Notes: generated by a model not told the origin, from the sequence alone. DNA of 64,000 bases from an uncultured Aquimarina sp. (GCF_947492405.1 NZ_CANLMP010000003.1:1-64000), one strand, 5' to 3'. Positions 28,948 through 38,751 are shown, numbered from the stretch's first letter. Numbers and translations: made by a program.

Positions 28948-30024
28948 ATGAACAAAAATTATTACGCCATTTTGATGGCTGGAGGAGTAGGATCCCGATT
29001 TTGGCCTGTAAGTACAACTGAGTTTCCGAAACAGTTCCACGATATGTTAGGAACCGGAGAAACATTGATACAACGTACCTTTAATAGGTTGGCAAAAATT
29101 ATCCCAACCGAGAATATATTTATTCTGACCAATGAGCGATATAACGATTTGGTGTTAGAACAACTGCCAGAGGCAGAACAGCGACAAGTGGTTACAGAAC
29201 CAGCGATGCGGAATACAGCTCCTTGCATCTTGTATGCTGCACTGAAAATTCAAAAAGAAAATTCTGATGCAGTTATGGTTGTGGCACCAAGTGATCATTG
29301 GATTGAAGATGAAGAAGCATTTGTAGGGAATTTAAAACAAAGCTTTGATGCTTGTTCAGAAAAAGATATCTTAATGACTTTGGGTATCCAACCTGCGTTT
29401 CCAAATACAGGTTATGGATATATACAATACAATAAAGAAACTAATGCTATAAAAAAAGTAGCTCAGTTCACAGAAAAACCAGATTATGAAACTGCAAAGG
29501 AGTTTCTAAATCAAGGGAACTATCTCTGGAATGCGGGAATCTTCATTTGGAGTGTAAAAAGTATTGTTGAAGCCTTCGCTAAGTTCCAAAAAGAGATGAC
29601 TGCCCTATTCGAAAAAGGGTCACTTATCTATAATACAGAGCAGGAGAACGATTTTATTGCTAAAAATTATCCGCTAGCAGAAAATATATCTATAGATTAT
29701 GCTATTTTAGAGAAAGCAGAAAATGTTTATGTACTTCCAGCTACTTTTGATTGGAATGATCTTGGTACTTGGGGGTCATTATATGATAAACTTGATAAAA
29801 CTGATGCTAATAATGCGGTGGTGAATGCCAGAGTTTTAGCAGAAGATGCATCAGGTAATATGATTAGAACCGCTACAGATAAAATTGTTGTTGTAGATGG
29901 TCTAGAAGATTATATTATTGTGGATAAAGAAGAAGTCTTGTTAATTTACCCCAAAAAGAAAGAACAGGATATAAAACAAGTACTTAAAAAAGTAAAAGAC
30001 GCCTACGGAGAAAAATACGGATAA
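28948..30024 (+). CDS. manC: Mannose-1-phosphate guanylyltransferase
   Basis: This 358-residue enzyme makes GDP-mannose from mannose-1-phosphate and GTP for polysaccharide or glycoprotein synthesis. The nucleotidyltransferase signature GGVGSRFWP lies near residue 12. Further segments are FPKQFHDMLG, APSDHWIED, TGYGYIQ, FTEKPD, NAGIFIW and DWNDLGTW, all typical of ManC. It lacks the C-terminal isomerase domain of bifunctional ManC/AlgA proteins. It sits in a compact run with the SprT-like gene (2 bases upstream) and the DUF389 gene (5 bases downstream). Confidence 0.95.
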   Translation: MNKNYYAILMAGGVGSRFWPVSTTEFPKQFHDMLGTGETLIQRTFNRLAKIIPTENIFILTNERYNDLVLEQLPEAEQRQVVTEPAMRNTAPCILYAALKIQKENSDAVMVVAPSDHWIEDEEAFVGNLKQSFDACSEKDILMTLGIQPAFPNTGYGYIQYNKETNAIKKVAQFTEKPDYETAKEFLNQGNYLWNAGIFIWSVKSIVEAFAKFQKEMTALFEKGSLIYNTEQENDFIAKNYPLAENISIDYAILEKAENVYVLPATFDWNDLGTWGSLYDKLDKTDANNAVVNARVLAEDASGNMIRTATDKIVVVDGLEDYIIVDKEEVLLIYPKKKEQDIKQVLKKVKDAYGEKYG

Positions 30025-30029
30025 TACGA

Positions 30030-31478
30030 ATGGAAGAAAATACAAAACAGCCTGTTAATTCAGAACATGAAGAAATTAAGGAATCTGTAAAAAGAGATGC
30101 TAAAGGCCTTTTTGAAAGTGTTAAACTGTTTCTTTCCGGCTTGTTAGATATACGATCAGATACGGATAGAGATCAGACGATAGAAGATGTCAAAAATGAT
30201 ATTCCATTTAAAGGCCATACTGCTTGGATTCTTATATTTTCTGTATTTGTAGCGTCTATTGGACTAAATGTCAGCTCTACAGCAGTTGTGATCGGTGCGA
30301 TGTTAATTTCTCCATTAATGGGACCGATTGTAGGTGTCGGCCTATCTATTGCAATTAATGATATTGATACACTTAAGCGGTCTTTGGTTAATTTAGGAGT
30401 GATGGTTGGTCTCAGTGTTTTAACTGCCACGTTATATTTTGCAGTTTCACCTTTAACAGAGCTTACACCAGAATTAGAATCCAGAACGGCTCCGACGATT
30501 CTGGATGTTTTTGTGGCAATTTCGGGTGGTTTAGCCCTGATTATTGCGAAATCAAAAAAAGGAACGATGCCCAATGCTATAGCAGGAGTTGCAATTGCTA
30601 CAGCTTTAATGCCTCCTTTATGTACGGTTGGATATGGTATAGCAGAATTAAACCCGGAATATGCAATAGGTGCGATATACCTTTTTAGTATCAATGCTAT
30701 TTTTATAGCGTTATCTACTTTTATTGTAGCCAAGTTACTACGTTTTCCAATGCTTCGTTATGCAAATTCCGCTAAGAGAAAGCGTGTTGCGAGATTAGCT
30801 TCTGCCTTGGCAATTATAGCAGTTATTCCAGCAATTTGGACCTTTTATAATACTTTAAGTATGAGTAACGCAGATAGGGATTATAAAAGTTTTTTGGCTA
30901 ATGAAATTGACGCAAACCCTAATTTATATCTGCGTAAACAATTTTATGAGTATGATGATAAGTCTATCAAATTGTATTTTGATGGTGAAATCGCTGAAGC
31001 AACTGTGAGCGATTTACAAAATGAGCTTAAGAATTACGAAAGCATTAGGGATTTTACATTAAAAATTAGCGGTAATAAGGCAAGAGGGATCGAGCAAATT
31101 TCAAAAGCGAACGATAGATATATTGTAGAGCTGAATCGTTTAGAAACTGAGAATGAGGCATTATTGGATAAAGTAGAGGATCTAAAGATACGATTGGCTT
31201 TAATGGAAACTCAATTAGCCGAAGCGCAGAAAGTAATTCCTGTAGAAGTATTGCCCTATAATAATATTGCCAAAGACGCAAAAATCCGGTTCCCGGATTT
31301 ATCTGAGCTTGGATACGGAGAAGTACTACAATCTAATTTTCTAAAAGTAGATACCGTAAAAGTTATCTTCCCACAATGGAAATTCCAAGTATCAGATAGC
31401 TTAAACGATGTTAGAAATAAAGATCTCCGAGAGTGGATTACTGGTGAGCTGAAGGCTGATACGTTATTGGTGAAATAA
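30030..31478 (+). CDS. DUF389 membrane protein
   Basis: This 482-residue protein has a cytoplasmic N-terminus and a DUF389 membrane domain of about six TM helices (about residues 65-285). Characteristic Gly/Ala/Pro-rich segments are VIGAMLISPLMGPI and ALMPPLCTVGYG. A long extramembrane C-terminal part (about 290-482) contains a coiled coil (about 370-405). The function of the family is not established, and transport or osmotic sensing have been proposed. It is the last gene of the SprT-manC-DUF389 run. Confidence 0.88.
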   Translation: MEENTKQPVNSEHEEIKESVKRDAKGLFESVKLFLSGLLDIRSDTDRDQTIEDVKNDIPFKGHTAWILIFSVFVASIGLNVSSTAVVIGAMLISPLMGPIVGVGLSIAINDIDTLKRSLVNLGVMVGLSVLTATLYFAVSPLTELTPELESRTAPTILDVFVAISGGLALIIAKSKKGTMPNAIAGVAIATALMPPLCTVGYGIAELNPEYAIGAIYLFSINAIFIALSTFIVAKLLRFPMLRYANSAKRKRVARLASALAIIAVIPAIWTFYNTLSMSNADRDYKSFLANEIDANPNLYLRKQFYEYDDKSIKLYFDGEIAEATVSDLQNELKNYESIRDFTLKISGNKARGIEQISKANDRYIVELNRLETENEALLDKVEDLKIRLALMETQLAEAQKVIPVEVLPYNNIAKDAKIRFPDLSELGYGEVLQSNFLKVDTVKVIFPQWKFQVSDSLNDVRNKDLREWITGELKADTLLVK

Positions 31479-31551
31479 TTTTTTTTGATTTTTAGGATAA
31501 CATTTTTAGTTATTACTGCACATACATATAGTAACTAAACAGAATGGAATA

Positions 31552-32268
31552 ATGAAAAATTCGAAATTTATAGTATTATTAGTTTTTATAGGTTTATTGT
31601 TTTTTATAGACCCTATATATGCTGGACCAGGTGGGGTGATAGCAAAAGGTTTATTTAAGACTTGGTGGGGTAAAATCTTGATGCTATTACTATTTGTTAT
31701 TTTGCTACCGTTTATTATTTATATAAAATCTGTAGAGTTTTTTAAAGTGAAAAAAACAAAAAAGCAGTTAGGACAGATAGGTTTAAAGAATAAGGATTTT
31801 TCTTGGTTAAATCTTGAAAAGAACTTTTCAAATATTATTACACGTGTCTACTCAGCTTGGAACGACGAAGATATGAGCGAAGTTAAAGAATATGTAAACC
31901 ATTGGTATTGGCAAAATCAACAATCAGTGCACCTTGATAAATGGAAGTCTAATAACTTAAAAAATATCTGCAATCTTCAGAAGATAAATAAAATCAGACC
32001 ATTATATCTGGAATTAACAAATAATGAGAATTACGATGGGTCAAAAATCGTGATTAGCATCTCTGGTAGTATTGAAGATTATTTGATAGATAAAGAAACT
32101 CGAAGAATTGTAGAAGGGAGAATGGGTTTTCAGGATGAAAGTCATATATGGGTAATGGAATATGTCGAAGGTAAATGGTTGTTAGATGATATAAAAAATG
32201 ATGATTTAAGTTTAGCTTTTGCTAAGATGAAAAATGTAATTCCGGAAAATATTTTAATAGTAAAATAG
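31552..32268 (+). CDS. Tim44-like domain membrane protein
   Basis: This 238-residue protein has an N-terminal hydrophobic segment resembling a signal peptide (about residues 6-25), a second TM helix (about 40-58) and a soluble domain. That domain shows FSNIITRVYSAWNDEDM and WVMEYVEGKWLLDDI, resembling the Tim44-like/NTF2-type ligand-binding fold. The role is unknown. It is a single gene 73 bases after the DUF389 gene. Confidence 0.78.
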   Translation: MKNSKFIVLLVFIGLLFFIDPIYAGPGGVIAKGLFKTWWGKILMLLLFVILLPFIIYIKSVEFFKVKKTKKQLGQIGLKNKDFSWLNLEKNFSNIITRVYSAWNDEDMSEVKEYVNHWYWQNQQSVHLDKWKSNNLKNICNLQKINKIRPLYLELTNNENYDGSKIVISISGSIEDYLIDKETRRIVEGRMGFQDESHIWVMEYVEGKWLLDDIKNDDLSLAFAKMKNVIPENILIVK

Positions 32269-32400
32269 AAGATTATTACTCTGGCTATAATCTGAAATTT
32301 ATAGTTAATAAAGAAAAATGTACTATAAGGTTTGGGTGTATCTTTGATCTGATAATAATTTATATTAAGAATACGGAACCAATAAAATAGAAACTAGTTT

Positions 32401-32757
32401 ATGAAAATAATCTACTGGACATCAACCGCCTTGATTTCCCTGATGTTATTATGGAGCTCCTATAGCTATTTTTTTAGCAAAGCAGCTATTGAAGGTGTAA
32501 AGTCTTTAGGGTTTCCTGATTTTTTTAGGATTCAATTGGGAGTTCTAAAGATAGTTGCCATCTTTATTTTGTTGATACCTCAAGTACCAATTCAGGTAAA
32601 AGAGTGGGGGTATGCAGGAGTTGGATTGTTTTTTGTAACCGCTATTATAGCGCATATTGCACATAAAGATTCAATTTTTATATCCTTGATCAATGTTTTC
32701 TTTATAGGATTACTTATCATTTCAAATATCTATATGTATAAGCTAAAAAATATATAG
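32401..32757 (+). CDS. DoxX-like integral membrane protein
   Basis: This 118-residue protein has four predicted TM helices and the DoxX-like order of segments: a first helix, a short loop ending in LGFPDFFRIQLGVLK, then three further helices. DoxX-like proteins are small quinone- or redox-associated membrane proteins of poorly known function. It is a single gene facing a peptide gene, with a shared hairpin terminator between them. Confidence 0.8.
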   Translation: MKIIYWTSTALISLMLLWSSYSYFFSKAAIEGVKSLGFPDFFRIQLGVLKIVAIFILLIPQVPIQVKEWGYAGVGLFFVTAIIAHIAHKDSIFISLINVFFIGLLIISNIYMYKLKNI

Positions 32758-32799
32758 ATAGTAGAGCATTCAGAAATAAACGGATCATTACTTAAAAAG

Positions 32800-32835
32800 A
32801 AAACTGCTGATCTATTTTAATTTATCAGCAGTTTC
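32800..32835. terminator. Bidirectional terminator between the DoxX-like and peptide genes
   Basis: GAAACTGCTGAT (32800-32811) pairs perfectly with ATCAGCAGTTTC (32824-32835) across a 12-base AT-rich loop. It lies between convergent genes. Confidence 0.75.
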
Positions 32836-32850
32836 AAATAAGTTTACATA

Positions 32851-33048
32851 TTAGATGCAAAAAGGAACCGGAAAAGAGTTTGGATTCCCTGGAAGGAATT
32901 GACAATTAGAACCATTGTAATTTGGATTAGGTACACAACAAGAAAGTGCTGGATTACAACATCTGGATGGACGTAATCCTCCTCCATTGATTTCTTTTTG
33001 CTGATTTTTACTTAGTTTAATTCCGAATTTTGAAACATTCTTTAACAT
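32851..33048 (-). CDS. Double-glycine-leader, Cys-rich peptide (putative bacteriocin/RiPP precursor)
   Basis: This 65-residue peptide has a leader of about 23 residues that ends KEINGG, the double-glycine type cut by C39 peptidases. The leader pattern (MLKN...LSKNQQKEINGG) matches short bacteriocin-type leaders found in Bacteroidetes. The predicted 42-residue core is rich in Pro and Asn and holds six Cys (residues 30, 31, 37, 38, 49 and 64), including two CC pairs. Disulfides or other crosslinks are likely. No maturation enzyme, immunity gene or C39-type transporter lies beside it. It stands alone between a DoxX-like gene and an Mla-type ABC pair. Confidence 0.75.
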   Translation of the reverse strand: MLKNVSKFGIKLSKNQQKEINGGGLRPSRCCNPALSCCVPNPNYNGSNCQFLPGNPNSFPVPFCI

Positions 33049-33268
33049 GGTGTAATAAGGTTTTAAGATTTATGAAGTTAAAGGTAAATAAACTCGGGAA
33101 AATCTATTTACGGCAATGCCATAATTGTTGTTAAAGTTTTAATAATCAAAATCTTAACTAATTCTTAAAAATGTTGGATAGATTTTACAAAAGTTAGCTA
33201 GCAAGAAGTCTAACTCTTCTATTAAAAATAAATTACTAAGGAATTAAGAGTTTTAAAGTCAAAATTGT

Positions 33269-34033
33269 CTAGAGTCCTTTTAACTGAGCATCTCTTACTT
33301 TTTTAAATAAGTTAGAAGAGTATACGAATTCTGTAACTGCTTCATTGTCGGTTTTAAAAATTTGAGATTTATCACCTTCCCACTCTAGATTACCATATTT
33401 TAAGAAAACAATCTTTTCTCCAATTTCCATTACAGAGTTCATATCATGGGTATTGATAATGGTAGTGATATCGTTCTCTTCGGTAATCTCTTTGATAAGA
33501 TTATCAATAACAATTGCGGTTCTTGGATCTAATCCAGAGTTAGGTTCATCACAAAATAGATATTTGGGTCTAGTTACAATTGCCCTGGCAATCGCTACTC
33601 GTTTTTGCATACCACCACTTATTTCTGATGGAAGTTTATTGTTTGCGTTTTCTAGATTTACACGAGCTAATACTTCATTTACTCGTTCGCGCATTTCTTC
33701 TTTTTTTTGTTTGGTAAACATCATCAACGGAAACATTACATTTTCTTCTACTGTCATAGAGTCAAATAATGCGCTTCCTTGGAATACCATCCCCATTTGC
33801 TCTCTAAGATTTCTTTGTTCTTCTGTAGAAAGATCAGAATAAGTTGCTCCATCATAACAAATAGAACCTTCTTCTGGTGTAAACAAGCCAAGCATGCACT
33901 TTAGGAAAACAGTTTTACCACTACCACTGGTTCCAATAATTAGATTGGTTTTACCACGTTCGAAAGTTGTAGTAATTCCTTTAAGAATCTGTTCCCCATT
34001 AAAACTTTTATGAATATCCTTTACTTCTATCAT
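33269..34033 (-). CDS. ABC transporter ATP-binding protein, MlaF-like
   Basis: This 254-residue ATPase has Walker A GTSGSGKT near residue 35, Q-loop VFQGSALFDS, signature EISGGMQKR, Walker B YLFCDEPNSGLD and an H-loop His (NTHDMNS). The NSGLDP ending is typical of MlaF, which powers phospholipid movement between inner and outer membrane for envelope asymmetry. The permease gene ends at the base where this gene starts (overlapping TAATG), so they form one unit. The MlaD-type substrate-binding protein is not adjacent. Confidence 0.9.
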   Translation of the reverse strand: MIEVKDIHKSFNGEQILKGITTTFERGKTNLIIGTSGSGKTVFLKCMLGLFTPEEGSICYDGATYSDLSTEEQRNLREQMGMVFQGSALFDSMTVEENVMFPLMMFTKQKKEEMRERVNEVLARVNLENANNKLPSEISGGMQKRVAIARAIVTRPKYLFCDEPNSGLDPRTAIVIDNLIKEITEENDITTIINTHDMNSVMEIGEKIVFLKYGNLEWEGDKSQIFKTDNEAVTEFVYSSNLFKKVRDAQLKGL

Positions 34034-34770
34034 TAGCTTAACAATAATTGAGTTAGTATATAATTAGAAGTTACAATAACCACTGTTGTCCAAACAAACG
34101 CAGAAGTACTCGCTTTACCAACTCCCAATGCTCCACCTGTCATATAATATCCGTGAAAAGACGGAATAGTTGCTAACAGAAAGGCGAAAATAAAAGTCTT
34201 AATAAATGCATAGACTAAGTGATATGGGATGAACTCCTCACGCAGCCCGGTTAAAAACTCAGAACCAGAAACAAACCCTCCATAAACACCTGCTATATAA
34301 GCTCCAAATACACCGACAAACATTGCAATTGCAATGATAAAAGGATACATAAGCATAGCAATGATTTTTGGAAAAACTAAATAGTTTAGTGAGTTAATTC
34401 CCATTACTTCTAGTGCATCTATTTGCTCTGTAACTCTCATGGTTCCGATACTAGATGTTATAAAAGAACCTACTTTACCAGCCATAATTACCGAAAGAAA
34501 TGTAGGTGCAAATTCTAAAATCATCGACTGTCTGGATGCAAAACCAATTAATTGTTTTGGAATTAGTGGATTGGTAAGGTTTAAGGCAGTTTGTATTGCA
34601 ATTACAGCACCAATAAAAAAAGCAAGAAATACAGTAATTCCTAATGAACCAATGATAAGATCTTCTATTTCTTTGAAAATCAAGTTTCTAAGCACTGAGC
34701 CCTTAGTCATACGACTGAAAACTTTTTTTAACATTAAAAAATAACGACCAATATCGTCCAGATAAAACAT
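34033..34770 (-). CDS. MlaE-family ABC transporter permease
   Basis: This 245-residue protein has five or six TM segments and the MlaE hallmarks AIQTALNL near residue 60, then IGTMRVTEQIDALEVMGINSLNYLVFPK around residues 128-155. MlaE permeases move phospholipids (or sterols and other lipids in relatives) with an MlaF ATPase. The gene overlaps the ATPase gene by one base. It is divergent from pafA, with about 115 bases between. Confidence 0.9.
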   Translation of the reverse strand: MFYLDDIGRYFLMLKKVFSRMTKGSVLRNLIFKEIEDLIIGSLGITVFLAFFIGAVIAIQTALNLTNPLIPKQLIGFASRQSMILEFAPTFLSVIMAGKVGSFITSSIGTMRVTEQIDALEVMGINSLNYLVFPKIIAMLMYPFIIAIAMFVGVFGAYIAGVYGGFVSGSEFLTGLREEFIPYHLVYAFIKTFIFAFLLATIPSFHGYYMTGGALGVGKASTSAFVWTTVVIVTSNYILTQLLLS

Positions 34771-34885
34771 ATGCGCTACATTAGAAGGGCTAAAATAGAA
34801 AAAAAATTAGGTACAGCATGTAACCTTCTATTAAAGTTTTACATTTGCATAAGAGGTATTTTGACCATCTAAATTTTGAAAAGTA

Positions 34886-36562
34886 ATGATAAAGAAAGTA
34901 TTCCTAATTATTGGAGCAGTACTGTTTTCTATACAATGTAAGTCGCAACAAGTACAACCAGATCCAAATTCTAATGAATTTTCTACAGAAAAAACTATAA
35001 ATGTTACACCAAAACTAGTAGTTGGGATGGTGGTAGATCAAATGCGATATGATTATCTAACACGCTTTTATAATCGTTTTGGAGAAGGTGGTTTTAAGAG
35101 AATGATTAGAGAAGGATTTAATTGTAAAAACAATCATTTTAACTATGTTCCGACCTATACTGGTCCGGGACATGCATCAATATTTACAGGTACAACTCCA
35201 CAAAATCACGGGATTATCTCGAATTATTGGTATGATAAGTTTAGTAAAAAAGGAGTGTATTGTGCTAGTGATCCATCCGTTAGAGCAGTTGGTTTGGATA
35301 GTGAGTTGGAGAGAATGTCTCCGCATCGTATGAAAACTACGACCGTTGCCGACCAGAATCGATTGCATACACAATTAAAAGGGAAAACTATTGGGATTGC
35401 AATAAAAGACCGAGGAGCAATTTTACCAGCAGGACATACAGCCAATGGGGCGTATTGGTTTAGAGGAAAAGATGAAGGAAAATGGATTACCAGTACGTAT
35501 TATAGAAACGATTTACCAAATTGGGTGCAACAGTTTAATGACTCTGATAAGGCCGAATCCTATTTAAAAGTATGGAATACCTTATATGATATTGATTCGT
35601 ATGTAGAAAGTGGATCAGACCAAAATAATTTTGAGGCAGGATTTAAAGGAAAAGAAACTTCCACATTTCCCTATGACTTAGCTGATCTAAAGGATCAAAA
35701 TGAAGGTTATGATATTATTAAGGGATCTGCTTACGGTAATAGTTTAACCGCAGATTTTGCCATTGCAGCTATAGATGGTGAGGCTTTAGGTAAAGATGAG
35801 GTAACTGATTTTCTAACAGTGAGTTTTTCTAGTACGGATTATGTAGGGCATAATTTTGGAGTAAACTCTAAAGAAATTGAAGATACATATTTGAGATTGG
35901 ATAAAGATTTGGAACGTTTCTTTAATGCATTAGACACGAAAGTTGGAAAAGGAAATTATACGGTTTTTTTAACGGCGGATCATGGAGCTGTTCATGTGCC
36001 CTCATATTTGAAGACAGTAAAGATACCATCTGGTTATTTTAAAATGGATACTTTGCGGACCAAGGTTACTGATTTTGTAAAAGAAAGATTTAAAGTGGAT
36101 GGGTTGATAGAGAAAGTAGATAATGATCAAGTCTTTTTTGCATATGATGTTCTACATGAAAATAATATAAATGCTCAGGATTTACAGAAAACTATTGCGC
36201 ATTATATCTTACAATATGATCAAATTGATAAAGTATTTACCAGAGAACAATTATTAACGGGTACATATACTGAAGGAATTGCTGCTTTAGTCCAAAAAGG
36301 ATATAATCAGAAAAGAAGTGGAGATGTTGTTTTTGTATTAAACCCTGCGACAATTATGTATTCTCGTACAGGATCTACACACGGAAGTGGTTTAAATTAT
36401 GATACACACGCTCCTTTATTGTTTATGGGTAAAGGTATTAAGCAAGGAAGCACTGTAGATAAAACAACCATTCCTGATATTGCTGCAACTATTTCTGCGT
36501 TATTAGGAATAACATTTCCTAATGGTGCAACAGGCGATGTATTACCTTTTGTATTAAAATAA
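34886..36562 (+). CDS. pafA: Alkaline phosphatase PafA
   Basis: This 558-residue exported phosphatase of the alkaline phosphatase superfamily has motifs VVGMVVDQMRYDYL near residue 45, PTYTGPGHASIFTG with the Thr nucleophile, the metal ligands SSTDYVGH and TADHGAVHVP, and THGSGLNYDTH near the end. It matches PafA, the calcium-dependent phosphate-insensitive phosphomonoesterase of flavobacteria that releases phosphate from organic esters. The N-terminus is a signal peptide ending IQCKSQ. The Cys might be lipidated, but the lipobox is imperfect. It ends 6 bases before the convergent flavoprotein gene. Confidence 0.93.
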   Translation: MIKKVFLIIGAVLFSIQCKSQQVQPDPNSNEFSTEKTINVTPKLVVGMVVDQMRYDYLTRFYNRFGEGGFKRMIREGFNCKNNHFNYVPTYTGPGHASIFTGTTPQNHGIISNYWYDKFSKKGVYCASDPSVRAVGLDSELERMSPHRMKTTTVADQNRLHTQLKGKTIGIAIKDRGAILPAGHTANGAYWFRGKDEGKWITSTYYRNDLPNWVQQFNDSDKAESYLKVWNTLYDIDSYVESGSDQNNFEAGFKGKETSTFPYDLADLKDQNEGYDIIKGSAYGNSLTADFAIAAIDGEALGKDEVTDFLTVSFSSTDYVGHNFGVNSKEIEDTYLRLDKDLERFFNALDTKVGKGNYTVFLTADHGAVHVPSYLKTVKIPSGYFKMDTLRTKVTDFVKERFKVDGLIEKVDNDQVFFAYDVLHENNINAQDLQKTIAHYILQYDQIDKVFTREQLLTGTYTEGIAALVQKGYNQKRSGDVVFVLNPATIMYSRTGSTHGSGLNYDTHAPLLFMGKGIKQGSTVDKTTIPDIAATISALLGITFPNGATGDVLPFVLK

Positions 36563-36568
36563 GAGTGT

Positions 36569-37618
36569 TTAAATAAGTTTTTGATATATGAATTGTGCGC
36601 TCTGTATTGCACCTTCCATATATCCTGCATGTTTTGTAGCGGTTTCTGATCCACCAATAAAAAAGCTGTTATCATAAAAACTGTTTTGATAACAATCATG
36701 CCCATTATTCTGATGTGGAAATATAAATTTTTCTGAACTAATAGAAGTATTTGGTTCTAGTTTCCAAACCATTTCTTCGTATGCCAGATATTCCAAAGCT
36801 TGGTCTCCAAATAATTTCTGAAGTTGATTTAATACCTTAAATCTCCTTTCATCTTTGGTGTGCATATATATGCCATTCTGCAGAAAACCTTTTAATGCGA
36901 AACGGGTGTTTTCTACATTAGCGTGGTCGTATAGTTCTGTTATTGGTCCTACATTACTAAAAACTGTTCCAGAATAGTTGTTTTCTTTCCAAAAAGCTTG
37001 TTTATAAGAGATGCCAAATTTAATAGAATCACCCATCCAGGTATGAGTTTTATTGGCAATATCAATAACGTTTTTAGGTAATAATGGATTGAATTGTATA
37101 GAATTTACTAAAAGCATAGGAGGAATGGTAGAAACTACTTTATCTGCATAATGTGTTGTAGATTTCGAATGAACTTCAAAACGATTCTTCAGATAATTAA
37201 TATGTGTTACTTTTTCATTTAGGATTAATTCTTCCTTATCAAGGGATTCGGCAAGTTTAGTAATTAGAGAAATCGTTCCGTTTTGTATTCTATAACTAGG
37301 TTGTTGATTAATTGGTAATTGTATTTGTTGTGGTGGAGCAGTGGATAATGGTTCAAAAAGTGCAATTCCTTCCATGAATTGTTCAAAAACAGGAATCTCT
37401 AATTCTTCTAATAGCGCAAATAGTTTATGATGCTGGGTACTCAACCAAGTCGCTCCCATTTCGATTAGAGTTTCGTTTTTGGACCGTAGCGTGTATATTC
37501 TTCCTCCGATTCTATTTCTAGCATCAATAACCTTTACAGTTATTCCATTTTTTTTTAATCTGTAAGCGAGTAATAAACCGGTTAATCCAGCGCCGATAAT
37601 GAGTACTTCTGATTTCAT
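36569..37618 (-). CDS. FAD-dependent amine oxidase-like flavoprotein
   Basis: This 349-residue protein starts with the FAD-binding Rossmann motif LIIGAGLTGLLLAYRL and GGRIYTL, typical of flavin monoamine oxidases and related oxidases. A C-terminal FAD contact GSETATKHAGYMEGAI is also present. The substrate is unknown. It is shorter than classical amine oxidases (about 450), with a reduced substrate domain. A hairpin terminator separates it from the upstream AhpD-like gene. Confidence 0.87.
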   Translation of the reverse strand: MKSEVLIIGAGLTGLLLAYRLKKNGITVKVIDARNRIGGRIYTLRSKNETLIEMGATWLSTQHHKLFALLEELEIPVFEQFMEGIALFEPLSTAPPQQIQLPINQQPSYRIQNGTISLITKLAESLDKEELILNEKVTHINYLKNRFEVHSKSTTHYADKVVSTIPPMLLVNSIQFNPLLPKNVIDIANKTHTWMGDSIKFGISYKQAFWKENNYSGTVFSNVGPITELYDHANVENTRFALKGFLQNGIYMHTKDERRFKVLNQLQKLFGDQALEYLAYEEMVWKLEPNTSISSEKFIFPHQNNGHDCYQNSFYDNSFFIGGSETATKHAGYMEGAIQSAQFIYQKLI

Positions 37619-37635
37619 ATAGTATATAAATATAT

Positions 37636-37669
37636 AAAGTAAAACTCCTAAATGAAGGAGTCTTACTTT
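37636..37669 (-). terminator. Terminator of the SDR/AhpD-like operon
   Basis: Arms at 37636-37649 and 37656-37669 pair with a single internal mismatch (GTAAaACTCCT against AGGAGTcTTAC). It lies 12 bases past the stop of the AhpD-like gene on the minus strand. Confidence 0.7.
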
Positions 37670-37680
37670 ATAATATAAAT

Positions 37681-37986
37681 TTATTCATTCATAAGATGTG
37701 TTCCGTGCACAACAGCTGCTCCAGCACGAAGCGCGGCAGATACAAATGTTACTTCTGCTAGTTCTTCTTTAGTAGCGCCTGCTTTTATTGCGTTTTTCTT
37801 ATGAATTTCTATACAATAAGGACACTGTGTCGTTAATGCTACAGCAACGGCCATTAGTTCTTTATATTTTACAGGAATAACTCCTTCTTGTAATGCGATG
37901 CTATCAAAAGCTTGAAAAGCTTTCATGGCTTCAGGCGCATTTTTACTAAGCGTACCTAATTTTTTTAGGTGACTCATATCATACAT
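37681..37986 (-). CDS. Carboxymuconolactone decarboxylase/AhpD-like protein
   Basis: This 101-residue protein of the AhpD fold has the redox/peroxidase motif CPYC (Cys55 and Cys58) followed by His62, as in AhpD-like peroxidases, and a C-terminal AALRAGAAVVHG helix. Such proteins reduce hydroperoxides or act as small peroxidase partners. It lies 18 bases downstream of the SDR gene and is probably co-regulated by the TetR gene further upstream. Confidence 0.87.
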   Translation of the reverse strand: MYDMSHLKKLGTLSKNAPEAMKAFQAFDSIALQEGVIPVKYKELMAVAVALTTQCPYCIEIHKKNAIKAGATKEELAEVTFVSAALRAGAAVVHGTHLMNE

Positions 37987-38004
37987 AGTCCGATGTTTTT
38001 TTAA

Positions 38005-38751
38005 TTAATTTCTTCCTGCAATTACACCACCATCAGTATCCCAAATAGCACCAGTTACCCATGAAGCTTGATCTGATAATAAAAATGTAATACTATTGGC
38101 TACATCTTGTGCAGTTCCATTTCTTCCTATTGGGTGAAAATTATTAAAACCAACCAACGCTTTTTTAGCCTCTTCGGCTCCTCCGAAAACGCCATCATAC
38201 ACAGGTGTTTCTACCACTGCTGGAGATACTGCATTTACTCTAATCCCATGATCTGCTAACTCCATCGCTAAATGCTGTGTTAACGAATGCAATCCAGCTT
38301 TTTGCATAGAATAGGCAGAAGAAGGAGTAGCTTTTACAGCTTGTTTTGCCCACATAGAACCTACATTGACAATAGATCCACTATTACTTTCTTTCATTTT
38401 TTTGGCGGCTGCTTGTGTAATGAAAAAGAACCCTCTATTTAGATCTTGATAAGAATCGTAGTCTTCTATAGTGTGATCTAAAAATGCTTTTGGACCAAAA
38501 ATTCCGGATGCATTTACCAGGTAATCTAAGCTATCTAGGTTCGCAATAGTTTTGTTAAGTTGATCAACACTATTTTTGTTGGTAATATCTACCTGATGTT
38601 TAATGATATTATCTCCATCAGGAATTTTAGATATATTTCTACCTACTACGTGTACGATTGCTCCTCCTTCTATTAAGGAATCCACGGTAGCTTTACCGAT
38701 TCCGCTGGTTCCACCAATTACTAGAGCTGTTTTGTTTTTAAATTGTGTCAT
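38005..38751 (-). CDS. Short-chain dehydrogenase/reductase under TetR control
   Basis: This 248-residue classical SDR has the cofactor motif [10 protein letters not shown] near residue 13, NASG, an active-site Ser in NVGSMWA, YSMQK (YxxxK) near residue 150 and a C-terminal [12 protein letters not shown]. The substrate is unknown. I chose the ATG at 38751. An earlier in-frame start would add 25 residues that run into the operator. A palindromic operator identical to the one in front of the TetR gene lies at 38786-38800. With the AhpD-like gene it looks like a small electrophile/oxidant response unit. Confidence 0.9.
   Translation of the reverse strand: MTQFKNKTALVIGGTSGIGKATVDSLIEGGAIVHVVGRNISKIPDGDNIIKHQVDITNKNSVDQLNKTIANLDSLDYLVNASGIFGPKAFLDHTIEDYDSYQDLNRGFFFITQAAAKKMKESNSGSIVNVGSMWAKQAVKATPSSAYSMQKAGLHSLTQHLAMELADHGIRVNAVSPAVVETPVYDGVFGGAEEAKKALVGFNNFHPIGRNGTAQDVANSITFLLSDQASWVTGAIWDTDGGVIAGRN

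Noticed and set aside
33072..33134. Short plus-strand frame MKLKVNKLGKIYLRQCHNCC upstream of the GG peptide gene
   Set aside because: Only 20 codons in the antisense 5' region of the peptide gene; no leader or RBS evidence; probably chance.
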